Below, one piece after another: positions 1 through 12,807 of a DNA stretch of 64,000 nucleotides. Each line of letters opens with the position of its first letter. Within the stretch, counting starts at the first letter, position 1. The translations under genes and the position numbers were made by a program. The DNA comes from Hymenolepis diminuta (lineage: Eukaryota; Platyhelminthes; Cestoda; Cyclophyllidea; Hymenolepididae). The notes beneath the pieces were generated by a model. It made no database searches. It was not told the origin of the DNA and saw nothing but the letters and a program-made list of their open reading frames with translations. Location of the stretch: assembly GCA_900708905.1 (NCBI GenBank), contig CAADRB010000046.1:746298-810297 (forward strand), in the 5' to 3' direction.

Positions 1-480
1 TTGTTGCTTGTTGATTTCTGACAAATCCCATTTCCCAGCCTTTGAGACTTTGCCTTTGAGTCTTTTCATTTCCCTATATATGGTCATATGGCAGCTTGCG
101 TGAAAGGTTTTGCTCAGTTCTCTAGTAGTGCAGGTTGGGTTTCCATCAATGGCAACTTGCAATTGCTCAGAATTGAGTTTTGTGAGCATCCTGATCTCGG
201 TTCGTCTTTCAGGCTGAAGTCATCTCTTTTGAAACGTGAAGGTGAAAACCGCCTTCTGCAGGTTTTTTTCATTCACAACATCATTTCCGTAAGTGTCTTT
301 GAGTGTTTTTGCTGCTGAGCTTGCCGTATTTCCTTGACGAAATTCAAACAGTAAAATATGCCTGATATTGCCTGATGTGCTCGTTATTTGAAGTGTACAT
401 TGAGGCATGGAATATTTATTAATAACGATAATTATCACACAATCTGAAGGAAGAAATAATATTTTATTAATTGCCATAGA
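1..480 (-). mobile_element. Mariner-family transposase remnant (N-terminal half, frameshifted)
   Basis: Read on the minus strand, about 393-290 encodes a helix-turn-helix start typical of mariner transposases, including IRHILLFEFRQGN and AAKTLKDTYG. About 265-175 continues in a shifted frame with RFKRDDFSLKDEPRSG, a well-known mariner block, and about 160-1 encodes TTRELSKTFHAS, HMTIYREMKRLKGKV and WDLSEIN, matching the second DNA-binding helix-turn-helix and linker. The frame changes near 255 and again near 170-160, so the copy is dead. The DDE/D catalytic domain would lie left of base 1. The remnant sits in the LRSAM1 intron upstream of the first visible exon, on the opposite strand. I did not identify the terminal inverted repeat, which should lie to the right, roughly 450-700. 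Confidence 0.82.
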
Positions 481-1079
481 TGAGCATACAACATTAACAA
501 GGTGAATTGAAGTAATCGTGCTCTAAACACACACCTCAAAAATTGGACAGAACTTCTGTTAAAATCTGATATGTTTTATTTAACACACATCTTGTGTAGG
601 TAGAGGTCGAAAACCTCATATTATACCTGTTTTAATCAATTCTTATCTATGGTTTGGCGTTACAATCAATGGATATGTGCCTATAGGTCCAAAAATCTAT
701 CAGGCTACCGTCTGACTTGTGAAATACGGTTATGCCGTGGTAATGTCCGCACCTTCCAAGTCGAAGATCAGGAGATTGAAACCCTTAAAATCGCTGCATT
801 TAATAATTAAATGACCAGCCGCATCAATAAATATTGCTTCTCAGACAGAGAATTTCTAACAAGATGAATGTTGAAACATATTTTTTGGCGAATCTTGGAA
901 ATTAAAATTTGTATATTTATCTGTATAGATAGTTAAAATAGTAAAATTGGATAACCGAAAGTGTCAAATGTATCATAATTAACATACAGTTGAAATACTT
1001 AGTTTCATGTAAAAGCGCTCTTTTATTCTGCTTGGTTAATACTGAACCAGTTTATACATTGTACCATTTTTCCCTCAAG
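480..1079. other. Intronic AT-rich DNA, no gene seen
   Basis: This stretch lies between the mariner remnant and the first visible LRSAM1 exon. It is AT-rich and carries no coding-like reading frame that I can support. It should include the right end of the mariner element. Confidence 0.5.
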
Positions 1080-4000
1080 ACTTCTTCAAGTGCCATCGAA
1101 AATCAGGGTTTTTGTGATTTTGGTTTGAATCGACGCAGTGATCTCCATCGAAAAGTGGAAGAAGAACTGAATGCCCATGCTGAATTAGCCAAACGCGTTG
1201 CTAAAACACGAGTCTCTTCAGTGAAGAAGCTCGCTCAGGTATGGTTTAAATATAACGAAGCAGGTATATTTATCAACTTATTTAACGCTACTCGAAAATG
1301 ATCTTGAAATTTACATAGTGATACAGCTATTGCAATGACCTTAATTGTTATTCTTTTCTTATTTTATTTTATGGATAAAATGTGTTCTAAAGGATTTTTC
1401 AGTTTGTTTAAACTTCTTATTTGCTAGGAAGAACACGTTATGCAAAATGAGTTGCTGTTCCTACAAAAAAAACGAGATGAAAAGCGAAAAGAACTCGTAA
1501 ATAGCCTTCGTGGTACCTTAGATCATGCCGACAACTTGATAAAACTTTTACAAAAGAGGCAACAAATTACAGTGGAGGACATAGACTTGCCTTCTCTAGA
1601 TAGTCTTCCTTACTTTACTCTTTCAGATGAGAATAGGCAAAAGATTCTCGGTATGTTTTAACGTCTTTAACGTACACTAATTAATTCAACCCGGGCTCTT
1701 ATTGGTATTTTTTGGGGTTTAAGAATCAATGAATGATATCCTTGTGGCCTCCGAGACAGCGATGATGCGTCATCGTGATATAAAAAAGAATATTGCCATG
1801 ACAAATTCCAACCCAGATGATGTCAACCCAGCTATCCAAAGCGTCCTTAATAGTCGTCAGGCCAATCAGGCCAAACTCGCAGCCCAATTTGCAATTGAGG
1901 TAAATAGTTTACACTTCATATGAGTTGAGTTATTTTTTATATTTTAGCTTCAGTATTTATTTTATTTAAATTAATAATCTTGTTTACACTCTCGATCGTT
2001 GATCGTTCCGGCTCATTTTTCTTGACGCTTATCATCTTTGCATCAAACAGCTCGCGGTTGTCCTATTTTTGGAGGCAATCAAACTGTTTTACTTCTAAAG
2101 TGCACCTTCTATTGACTAGATTATATTTCCACACTAAAAGCTGTGATACATTTTTCGATAGTTTAACTATACCGTTATATGCAAGACGTATATGTTTCAA
2201 ATTTGCATCTAATTCTGTTGGCTAATGAAAGGATTTATTATAACTGTTAATATGTAAAGACAAAAGACTGTATTAGTTTGCGACCTATACAAGAAGAAAA
2301 TTATATATTTTAAGATACATTTACACCAGATTTTACCATTTTAAAAGTAATTACTTTACAATTTTCTAAATATTTCTTATGTTGCTATGGTTCACAAGGC
2401 TCATCCTTAATAATAAACACATTGTTCATCACTGTGTGATGTTCTGATGTTTTCAAATTCAGGTTTCCAGATTTGACTCCTCAGTCCCCGAATGAGTTCA
2501 TATCTGCGAGCTTACTGACTGATTGGTTAAATTGGGCGGTTAATCGTGTCAGCTCGTTAAATTCGTCTATTCTTGTAACCAAACCAAGATAATTTTCACG
2601 TTATAGAGCTCATAATGTTGTAGTTATTTTATTATAACCCTATTTCTATTTAAATAGGAAAGAGAGCAGATGAAAGCATTCGAGTGTCTCCAACAAGAGC
2701 ACGATCTTCGGCGTCGGCAAATTATCGGTGACATTCGTTTGATCGAAGCCGAACTTTGTAGACTGACCCAAGCAGAACAAGAGCGCAAAGCCACCCAAGC
2801 AGCTGCATCAACTACTGACTTCTCAGAGCGTCGGAAGGATCTCGTTCGCTTGCTGGCAGAGCTACGAAAGCAGAAGAAACTGCGGGAATCCGAGTTGCAT
2901 AAACGTTTGGTGAGTACAATTCTGCTATTCAAGTTATTTATTCCATTTATGCCCCAACTCAGATTCTTCACAGTCTAAAATGGGGAGTAAACCAAATGAT
3001 TTGAATTATAGACGTGGACAAATTATCAATATCTGGAAGATTAAGGCTTTCGAACAGTGTAGATTTATTTGGAGATCTTAATACGAATACATAATGTATA
3101 GTTGTGTGTATAGCCTTTAAGCCTGAATTGTGAAGGAGTGCCTGTTGAAATTCGGATTCGTTCTTAAATTCTCCATTATTAAACTATGCCGGCGTGTGTG
3201 AGTATTCTCTTATCATTTTTGGGAGTTGGGTAGTATTAGCCTGTTGCAAATATCACGTTAGGCTCAGTAGAGTATTGGGCCTTGTTACCTGTCAGTAAAG
3301 AGAAGAGGGACTGGAGGTAATGAAACAACGGCAGCGTTATCAGAGAGATAGTGAGAAGAGAAGCCAAAGAGTTGCGAACCTGAGGTTAATGAGCCAACTA
3401 CAGCTATGTCAGCTGTGTGCGATATCACAGTTGCATGATTTTGAAGAAGTCAAAAGGATACACAGAGTAATCGCGATTGTAGACTAATACCTGACTCAGT
3501 GATTGACAAATTAATGTTAACAACATCGAGTATTCGATATTGGTGTCCTGTAGGGTCAACCTGATTAAGTCTTGTTGACACAGCTAGGGTCTCAGTTGTC
3601 AAGACGAAAAAAGATAAAGTCGAACCGATTCACAGGGAATTAAGTCAGTTGGAAAGTGAATGATATGAATTTCTTGTAGAATTTATTATAATTGAAATTT
3701 TGTCATCCTAATAAACATACATGCATCAAGCTGTTATGCTTATGCCAAAATTGGTTGAGTGTGCATTTACTTTCTATTGAGGCTTGTCATAATCTGTAGT
3801 TCAAATTTTGCTAAGATTAATAACCGAAAAGTTGGCGCCTTAATAATTTTTTCCTTTTTTAAGAGCTGAACCAACTTGAATTACAAAGCTAAAAACCGCA
3901 TTTTTATTCCATAATATCGGATCGTTTATATGTTCTCAACGCATTGTCACATAGAATTTTAGTTTTTCACGCGCTCTAAGATTAGAATTTCATCAATTGA

Positions 4001-7000
4001 AAGGTGTGACTTGTTTAAATTATTTAGTTTTTCCTCCCTCTTTCAGGTGGAAATGGAAGAACAGAAGGCTCGAGACCAATCAGACTACTGGCTTGTACAA
4101 TACCAACGTCTCATTGATAGAAAACCAGCAGTTCTCAATGAGGTATCTCATCAATGTCCCTCAGTTTATTTATTAAAAAATATTATTAATGATTGCAATA
4201 GCTCTCAGGTTGATAAGACAGTTAAAATTGGTAAATTTGGATGGAAAAAGTTCTGAGGAGTATGTGCTGGCACCGTTGCAATGCTAGAAGGCCTGCTTTG
4301 CCGCTATGATCTAGTTGCTCACTAGAAATGACTTGGACTTTGATTAACTCAGTCCCGAAGAGAAAAGTCATAATTATAGCTATTCCCAGAGGTTGAAAGA
4401 TTTCCCAAAAATTTTGGGGAATTTTTGAGTAATATTAATCTGATTCCTTTTGATAAAAAAAATCATTTTCGTGTTTACTTGAACTGCTTTCAAACGTTTC
4501 GGTGGCGAATAGTGGTTAGCGATTTGTACTAGCCTCTCGCGATAACCGCAATTCACCTATAAAGTCTGACGACTAGTCAGTAATATGACTGGCGATGCAA
4601 ACGTTTGATACTCATGTCCGACTACTTTAACTTTGCACTGTTTTTGTTAGTGTGCTCCCGCTCTTACACTTTCTCTCTCTCTCTCTCACACTATCGCTCT
4701 CTATCTATCTCGACTTTCATTGTCGTTGCACAATATAATTTGGTTTACTCTCAACTCTAGACTTTCTAATTTTAAAGTTGGGGTTGTCTGCTGTTAATCG
4801 ATAGCTGTTAGTCGTAGCCCCAAAAAGGCTTTATTTTTACCAAAATATAGGAAGAGTGTAGGTCAGCTCACTGTCTGGACTGATTAGATATCCGGGTGGA
4901 ATGCATCTGCATTTTGATTAGGCTGGCAGAGCCATATGAGACCACCCGAATTGTGGATTGCTCACCCCGCGACAGTGCATATACAAGGCGGCCTTGAGCT
5001 ATTTTTTGTCGGCGTCCTGTCGAAAAGAATTTCCTTTAAAATAGTAAATAGTATTCAATAGTAGCCATGATTTTACATAATCTCTTGATCGCTCATCCTA
5101 ATTATTCAACATAACGAACCCAGAACTGGGAATTCGAACTAGGGTCTTATATTCTCTTTTTCATGTAGCTGAGAAGTTGTCATGTAGAAATCGTATTATA
5201 GGTCACATTTAACAACTTAACATAATCATTGTTTTTCCACCGTAATCTTAAATCTGTGTGAGAAATTCAACGTTTGGTTTGAAGTATTTTTTGTGGGATA
5301 ATTTCGTAGTATGTAAGTAATATAAAGATTGCTACAGAAATAAGCAAAATAAGGTGACCAATGAGATGGTGCGTTCACTTATTATGGTAATGTATATTTT
5401 ATTATTCGAACAAGCGGATGCGTAGCTAAGGATGTGCGGATATAATTTGGTGAAGTAAGAAAATTTGGTCCATGGAATTCTGAATGTTTACTTTTTCACT
5501 ACTCAGCCCAGGATATATGCTGTTGCCTTTTGCGAAGACCCTTTGAAGAAACTTGCATTGAATCTAATGCCAGTGTTGAGGATGACATTTTAATACGTGG
5601 CGTTTCAGCAACTCTTGTCTTTTATATGATTTAAAACACCTGACCAAGGTCTTCGCACGTCATAGTTCGTAAAAAAAATGTTCAGCACGGTACATCTCAT
5701 CTAGTCAGTTTATTTTTGGAAGCAGATAATCTCCATTATTCTCTGCAACTAAATATTCCTTGGTATTATCTTTTCTCAAATTAAATTTCGTCATTATCAA
5801 CGTATTTTAAAAGGTTGAGAAATTGGCATACCAGTAGCTCTACAATACGAATGCTCGAATATCGAGAGGTCAATTTTACTTTCGTTAAGTTTTGAATTGC
5901 CATTTTTAAGTAAGTGTTAAAACGCACAATTAAAAGTTAGGGTAACTCATTTAGAATAATTCACTGCGTTAAATTTTTATCGGGAGGTATTTTTAAGTGG
6001 TATTTCATAGTAAAACTTTTATTTTGACACAGGAAAAACTATCGATCGTCTGAATCACCTTCATGGTTTGCAAATATGTGCAAAATATTTAATATGAATA
6101 AAATTCAGACAATTGTTTATATAAAACTGTTAATTGTTTACTTAAGCAACGTGCAATTCACAAGCAACTAACATCACAGAAACCAATTTATAAATTTATG
6201 CCTTTAGAATACCTAGGTAACAGTACATTTATTTCTGAATTTTGTATTTCTATTCCCCTTAAATAACTTTCCAAGCTCATTGATGGAATTGTTGAAACCA
6301 AATGGCCTGAGTAGGGGGAAGGTGAAGGATGAATCCCTCTTCTCTGAAATATTTTATCTTACACCATTCCTAATCATCACCAAATTTGATTATCTTGTCT
6401 CTGTAAACCTTTAACCATTCCTGCGACCCAAACACTCCTTAAACAAACATCGTGTGTCCTCAGCTAGCCTATGTCTCATCGACCCGGAAAAGGTAAACAT
6501 ACCTCAGACGATATTAGCAGACACCGTTTAATCAACCCCGCTATTAACCAGTCCTGTCTGCACCGGCCCTTCCTTTTCCTACAATCGTCCCGACCAATTA
6601 AAGCCCGCATACAACCATATCCTTATGCGTGTCCTCACCCGAAGTGTCGGTTATAAACAGCCTTCCACGAGACACACAGACACCCCAGGGAACCCTAGTT
6701 CGCCAGGCGCATCTCTCGTTCAATCCTCCAGTTCCCTATTTTTCCTTGAGACTCTGTACTGAGCTTTCTTCAATATAACCTGGCCTACGCATTCCTCGGC
6801 GTTTCTTTTCTTTCAATTACTGTTGGCAATTACACCAACAAATTGGTGACCCTGTAAAGGACCGCTACAAAGGTATCCTGAAGTTGCTCAAATTGCTCAC
6901 ATCCTGCCAACTCTCTTGTCGACCAGAATTAACCAGTGTCATCCACATCACTGGGTGTGCACCGAGAAGCAACGATCTTGTGACCTCTGACTTGACAGAG

Positions 7001-10000
7001 TTGCAGGTTGACCGACACTCCATCGAATATAGTGATGGGTTCATGGAGTCTCCTTTATTGGGAAACTCGCATTCTAATATCTTATTGACCATTTTGAAAG
7101 TATATTAACTCTTCTTACTGTTTTGTTTGCCTTTAGGAATCCTTTCTATCAGATGAGATACGCGAGGTTCTTGTAACTGCCGGAGCTGAGAACTACTTGC
7201 CCAATTTTGAATATCACCGCATTACGCCGGACCAATTTTCAGCACTTACTGATGAAGACTTGATTAGGGTATGCTATTTAATTTTTAGGGTATAAAAATT
7301 TTGGCATCGCTGGATATATCCCAACGATGGAAAATAGAAGCCGCTTAAACCTTCCTCTCCTCGAGAGAGGCTAGTAATCTTTTTATTTATTCATTTATTT
7401 GCCATGGCAGGGCTAAAAGCTTTACAACCAACTCTTTGCATGTGCATCTTTAGAGAAATCTTCTTTTGGTGAGTAGCATTTAAGTAGCTCTCTTGCTAAT
7501 ATGTCATCTTCTCTGTGAAGACTTGCCCAAAGATTTAATCTTCGTCTTTGTAGTTGTGCGCCAAGATTTATCAGAGAGACTTTTTCTGTTAGAACTGAAA
7601 CACTCATTTGTCTCCGGCTGCGCAACCTTAATGTCATTCTTCGAGCTGTTTTGAACAGTCTTCAATCTATTATCATCCACCTTACAATAGACAATTGCAT
7701 GTAAGCCTCACAGGAGGATTGAATCGGCAAATGTTTCCAATATCTTTGCTCGAGTTTCAATCGACAGAACCTAAGTTTCAATAGCTGTCGTTTGCCCTTT
7801 ATGACATTCAGTTTTACAGCATCATTGACTGGACCTTTTTCAGTCACTGGATAGCCAAAGTAGGTAAAAGAGCTAACCCGATTGATCTTATAATCATTTA
7901 ATTGGGGAGATTAGGGGTAAGTGGCATTTTGCTTCAATTTAAGTTGCCACTCCAGACACACGACGAATGATAAATATCGGTCTTACTTGAGATGACAAAA
8001 ATTTTATCAATCGAGAGCAGGTGACCTTAATAGAACAGGGATTTAATAATGAAAAGGTACACAATGCATTGAAATACGTAAATAACGGGAGAGAGTATAA
8101 TCGAAGTTTCACCTATTTCGTATCGTTGTTGGCCGCCTATTAGGATTTCTTAATAGTATCCGCAGGACCTTTGACACATATTGGCTCTTCTTCCAGGCCG
8201 AGTATTCATGCAAAGTTAAAAATGATTGGATAAGATAACAAGCATAGACCGTTCTGGTTCATCATATCGTCGAACAAATATTTCACTTTTACGACCGATG
8301 ATAGAGGGCAGCTGCAAGTTTGGTGGTCTAATGCTAACGAACCAATAGGCGAAAATGGGAAACGTTTCCCTGCTCTCACAGGTGCAAATTGGTAAATGTA
8401 TGCAGGTGAACAATACTTAGTAAACAAAGGGGAATTAGTTATTGCCATATTTATTATCGCCAATTGGAACGACAGCATTAAAAATTATGTTTAAACAAAG
8501 AAGTTGGGAAAAGAATAGAAAATTATTAATCAGAGAACTAATCCAGCACACACACACATCCTTTGGTGTTCTCTAATTTCGTTTAAAGGCTTCGAATAGT
8601 TAAAATGATGGTAAAGAATTTTATCCAAGCAGAAGTTATTTTAGGTCTGGTTATTACAGTTTGAGTTTCAAAATATTCCTGGATGTGTGGATGAGATTGT
8701 ATGGCACTGTTAAAATTTGAGCTTATAACAAAACGGGACAAAAATCAGTAAGATAGGAATAATGAAATTTTTTCGATGATTAAAAAATCGATCCTGATAA
8801 GTTCCCTCCTGTATTTGACCTAGATACACTTAGGTACGTGAATGAATGTAGAAATCGATAACGATAACGCTTGCGAATGAAAAATAATCAATAGTTTATA
8901 TTACTCCGGGAGTGTTAAACAGCATATGTGCTATCTACAAAATTGAACTTGTTAGGGAGGATCGTTGTATCGCACAAATCGATTTAAAATAGATACAGTG
9001 CTTTGGCATCACATGCCATTTGAGGTTTACACCATTCGGAATTGTGTATTCATTCACTAGCTTTGTTCCTTTTACTGGTTTATTGTAAGTGTCTGTCCTT
9101 GAAGTGTGACCATAGTTAATTTAAACATAGTAAAGTTAAGCTGAACTTTTCATATTTAAATTAAACTAATTAGCTTATTCTTTGCCATTATTTGCGCAGT
9201 GTCTGTTATTTCAGTGAATGTTTAATCAAGCACCCACTCAATTTTGTATCATAATTATGGCAATCACTTATGTCAATTAATCCTTCCCTTGCTTAATAAC
9301 CTTTAATTTCAGATATTAATTTTTTCCCTATATATCCTTTTTTCCTTAGATCGGTGTTAGCGCTGTCGGCGTACGAAAGTCAATTCTTGAGGCGATTGTG
9401 GCGCACGGTAAAATACAGGTTCGTTCTCTCTGCTTGACCTTATGCTTCATTTCCATGGCCTCCATCATTGTTGTAATTCCTAAGTGCTTCAAATGAAGAC
9501 ATTTTGCTAACACTTCTCTCATGTTGAGGGAGTGTTTTAAGCCTTTTCGATTTGAGTTTCACATCCTGAATGTTTGCCAATAGTGCTCAGTTTCGTGACC
9601 TCTGACTTGATAGACGTGTTGAGTCATTAACTCCTTATTAAGCATCCACTTCTTCTGAGAATCTCTACTGAAGAATAGCCATTTTTATTTTATTTGTTTG
9701 AGTAATGATAAATCCCTTTAATTGAAGATCGTAAACGGCAGAGGAATTAGATAGTAGGGTACATAGCTTTCAAGTTCTAGTACATTGAAAAGAGAGCTCT
9801 GCTAGGCTTTAAAGTTACTTTTTTTTGTATTTTGACATTCTTTTCCAGCTTTGAATCATGCAAACCTTTTATCTTCATCTTGTTTAACAGCCTTGATTCT
9901 AAAATAATTATATAAACGTAGACGTCCGATATCATAAACAATAAGAGCGGTTGTTTAGACAATTTCTTCGGACGCTTGTTGTACCATATACGAAGTTTTT

Positions 10001-12807
10001 TGGTCTAATACCATAATTAGTACCCAAGTCGATTTGAAGTGACCGATTGTCAAAATAAAACTCTCTGAGTCTATTAAGAGAAGGTTTAGCAATACTTAGG
10101 ATGAATAAGTGTTGAACAAAGTAGTGGTCTAATAAACCGCGAAAATTAGTTAAGACAAAATGATAGATATTTACAGTGGAGGAAGGAGTATAAATGTAAG
10201 ATTGTTGATGGTCATCTTCATTTTCTCTTTTTTTCCATCAGAAGGACTGGATGGTGGAACCTTCAGCACCAAGTAAATCATCAGTGATCGTGGAGAAAGA
10301 ATCTGATGAAATTAAGGGCGAAATAATCAATGAATCTTCATCGCCAGAGGCTGGAACCAAACCAAGCGCTCCTCCAGCTGACATTGTTGCCCACTTCGAG
10401 GCTGAATGCTGTATCTGCCAGAATGCTCAGGTAATGCTACCATCTGTGTATTCCCTATCAATTGCTTCCCTAATTGGCGTTTTAGCTTCTCCGGATGCTT
10501 TTATTTGATGGATTTATGCTGTAATTTATCTCAAAATAACTTTCATTCCGTATAGTTATCTTATCGATTGATCATAAAAAACTATTATGAGTTTATCTAT
10601 TGCAATTGCTTTAGGTCAAGGATAATCTATTGTTGCCCTATTCATGTAACAATTTCTTTCTAAACGTTAATACCGAAACAACCCATCTGTGCAATGTAAA
10701 TCTGAGTCTCAATAGAAATAAAGTGTCTTTTAGCACTTAACTGGTTAACATATTGCCTTAATGTCATATCTCAATATGCCATTCTATTATTAATTGGTAA
10801 TAAGTCCCATTTGGTCCGGAAGAGATGTTTGAGTTGAAATGGTTGGACTATAAACATACGCTCATTATTCTGTCCATCTCTGTCATGCACTTAACGAATT
10901 AAAAGATAAAACAAATCGGAGGTATGACTCGCTACATAAAAATCGTTAATCAATGCATACTTATGGAAAAATGCTCCAAATTGTGAAAAAAATACTTATG
11001 ATACTTACTCTTTCATGCTGTAATTTTGAAAAATAACTACCTTTCATGAAATAATGGTGGCCGATTACTTTCTTTCATTCACTGGCACACGTTTGAGCAT
11101 GAATTTAATTATACTAAAAGAATGTGTGTCACTTGTTATCCCTTCTATAAGTGGTATTGATATAAGCATCTCTGGCACATTGGAGTTCGCGACTATGCAA
11201 TTTAGGTAGCACGCGTTCGATGGTAATAATATCTCCACCCCCTCTAAGCATTCTGAGTAGAGGTGTGGTATGCTGGAGCTCCTCTGATGAGAAGATGGCA
11301 TTCTAACCGGTTTTAATTAATTCAGCCGGTCATGCCTTTAATCAGATGCATTTCTATCTTGAGATTTACCTCTATGCCACCAACGGCGTAAGTTTTATTT
11401 CCATTAAAACGAGAATAATCGTCATTATCTTGCCAATGTTAAGTCTATTTGATCAAAATGATAAGTTGCAGATTTGGAAGATTTATTACATTTACTAAGG
11501 GAGGAAGTTAAAACTAAAAATGTTCTTTTGATCTGGGGTAGTGATTGATGCCACGTTGGTTTTCAGTATTTAGAAAGCGTTATGTGCTTTTTAAACTTAG
11601 CTCTGTAAACTTCCTTCATAGTGGACAGGTGGGGTGGATTAGAATTCCACTTAGCTTACTGGATTTTATATCTATCTTCACCTCCCTCCTCTTCCATTTA
11701 AGCATTGGATCACCAACGTTAAACTACTCTTTAGCATCTTTTTCATGCTTGTATTTTGTATCTTCATTTAGTGGATTTTAATAAGCATTATTATTATAGC
11801 GAACTCTTGGGCGCTCTGTTAACTTAATGTCATGATAGCTCTTGTCGTCATATATCCTGGCTGCTATTAGAATCGTGATGTATCTAAAGTGGTTGACCAA
11901 GGAACCAAATTAATACACTGGTCGATAAGCTATGGACTTCACAAACAAGACTCCACCCTGCTATCCAGGGACGATCCATTAAATTTGGATATTGGTACAT
12001 TAAACAATGAACCAGTGAACTGCATCCAAGAAGTAAAAGGCCGCCCACATTCTGAATCCAAAGATTAAACTTCGTTTGATGCTCTGACTTCAATTTCCGT
12101 TTCTGCTCTACCGCCTTCTTTTAAATCATATTGGACTGCTTTATTGCATTTTTTTCCTAGCCGTGGATACTAATGACAGTAAGCATCTACTCATGTCACT
12201 CCCTATTGTGGTTATGGTTGTTCCTAGCGTAATAACTTTAGGCTCTGCTCTCTCGATTTCTCATGCTGTCAAACATCTATCGCCAATTGTTAGAAAAATA
12301 ATCTCTAGTGAGCATTACTATGTACGATACAAATAAATCAAGGTGGTATGACCAATCCCGGAATTAAATCAGCCAGTCAACAATCTCCGAATATTGCATT
12401 CATGAATTTGGGGGTTAAGTAATTTGATTATTAGGATATTGAAAGTGAATTATACTCATAAGAGCAAGGACAACTTAGTACTTCTGTAATTCAGCCAAAG
12501 TAGTAAGACTCTTGATTCATTCACTTCATTACCTGTTTCTTCTTGAACCCCTCTTCTGTTTCTTTTAAACGGTTAAGAGTTTTTATTTGCACTGCCGTAG
12601 ACAATAATAATAATGCCCTGTGCTGCTTTATGCAAAATACTCCCCTCTCACACAATTTAATGTTAATGACTAATTCTGTTTCTTTTGTAGTGCTCCATCA
12701 TATTTCTTCCATGCGGTCACGTTTGTTGCTGTGTTACATGCTCGGCCAAGGTTAGTCAGTGCCCTCTCTGCCGTGTTATCGTGCAGCAACGTGTTCAACT
12801 ATCGTGA
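1080..12807 (+). CDS. LRSAM1: LRSAM1-type RING E3 ubiquitin ligase, last nine exons
   Basis: Exons: ~1080-1238, 1428-1650, 1724-1899, 2658-2909, 4047-4142, 7137-7268, 9350-9418, 10242-10430, 12691-12807 (TGA). All junctions are GT-AG and the phases agree, giving 470 residues. The first acceptor is uncertain (1080, 1091 or 1107). Exons 1-5 encode a charged coiled coil ending in the diagnostic YWLVQYQRLIDRKP. Exons 6-7 form a SAM domain (NYLPNFEYHRIT, ALTDEDLIRIGV). Exon 8 has two PSAP motifs (EPSAPSK, KPSAPPA), the type that binds the TSG101 UEV domain. Exons 8-9 form a C-terminal C3HC4 RING (CCIC, FLPCGHVCCC, CPLC). This is the LRSAM1/TAL order. The ~250 missing residues match the N-terminal leucine-rich repeats, which must lie left of the window. 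Known family role: ubiquitination of TSG101, ESCRT sorting and bacterial autophagy. Introns are 73 to 2994 nt. Confidence 0.92.
4668..4690. repeat. (TC)n microsatellite
   Basis: A short TC-dinucleotide tract lies in LRSAM1 intron 5, followed by a few CA and CT repeats. It is an ordinary simple repeat. Confidence 0.85.
5095..5200 (-). repeat. Degenerate tRNA-like repeat (possible SINE fragment)
   Basis: On the minus strand a B-box-like core (AGTTCGAATTCC) sits in a context resembling the better SINE copies at 42716 and 63902. No A box is clear, so this is a tentative old copy. Confidence 0.35.
6430..6860 (+). mobile_element. LTR retrotransposon relic: one LTR plus primer-binding-site start
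   Basis: This block in LRSAM1 intron 5 is clearly richer in C and G than its surroundings. It has a TATA box (TATAAA, 6652-6657), ends near 6840 with TGTTGG...CCAACA, and is followed at once by TGGTGACCC (6844-6852). TTGGTGACCC just after an LTR is a common start of the internal region in Ty3/Gypsy-type elements, where it acts as the tRNA primer-binding site. No gag or pol sequence follows; a minus-strand SINE begins within about 50 bases. I therefore read it as a 5' LTR with a severed internal region. The left LTR edge is uncertain. A 61-codon ORF at 6471-6656 lies inside the LTR and is not a gene. Confidence 0.6.
6890..7045 (-). repeat. tRNA-derived SINE copy, minus strand
   Basis: Reverse complement of this stretch contains AAGTCAGAGGTCAC, then TCGGTGCACACCCAGTGATG and GGTTAATTCTGG. 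The same ordered blocks occur at 44213-44340 (plus) and 63700-63902 (minus). The tRNA-like head is worn here, and the tail is the best-preserved part. It inserts just after the LTR relic and just before the SAM-domain exon at 7137. Confidence 0.65.
9585..9645 (-). repeat. Short SINE fragment
   Basis: The core GTGACCTCTGACTTGA repeats the matching part of the copy at 6980-7000 almost exactly. Only this middle piece of the family is recognisable. Confidence 0.45.
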
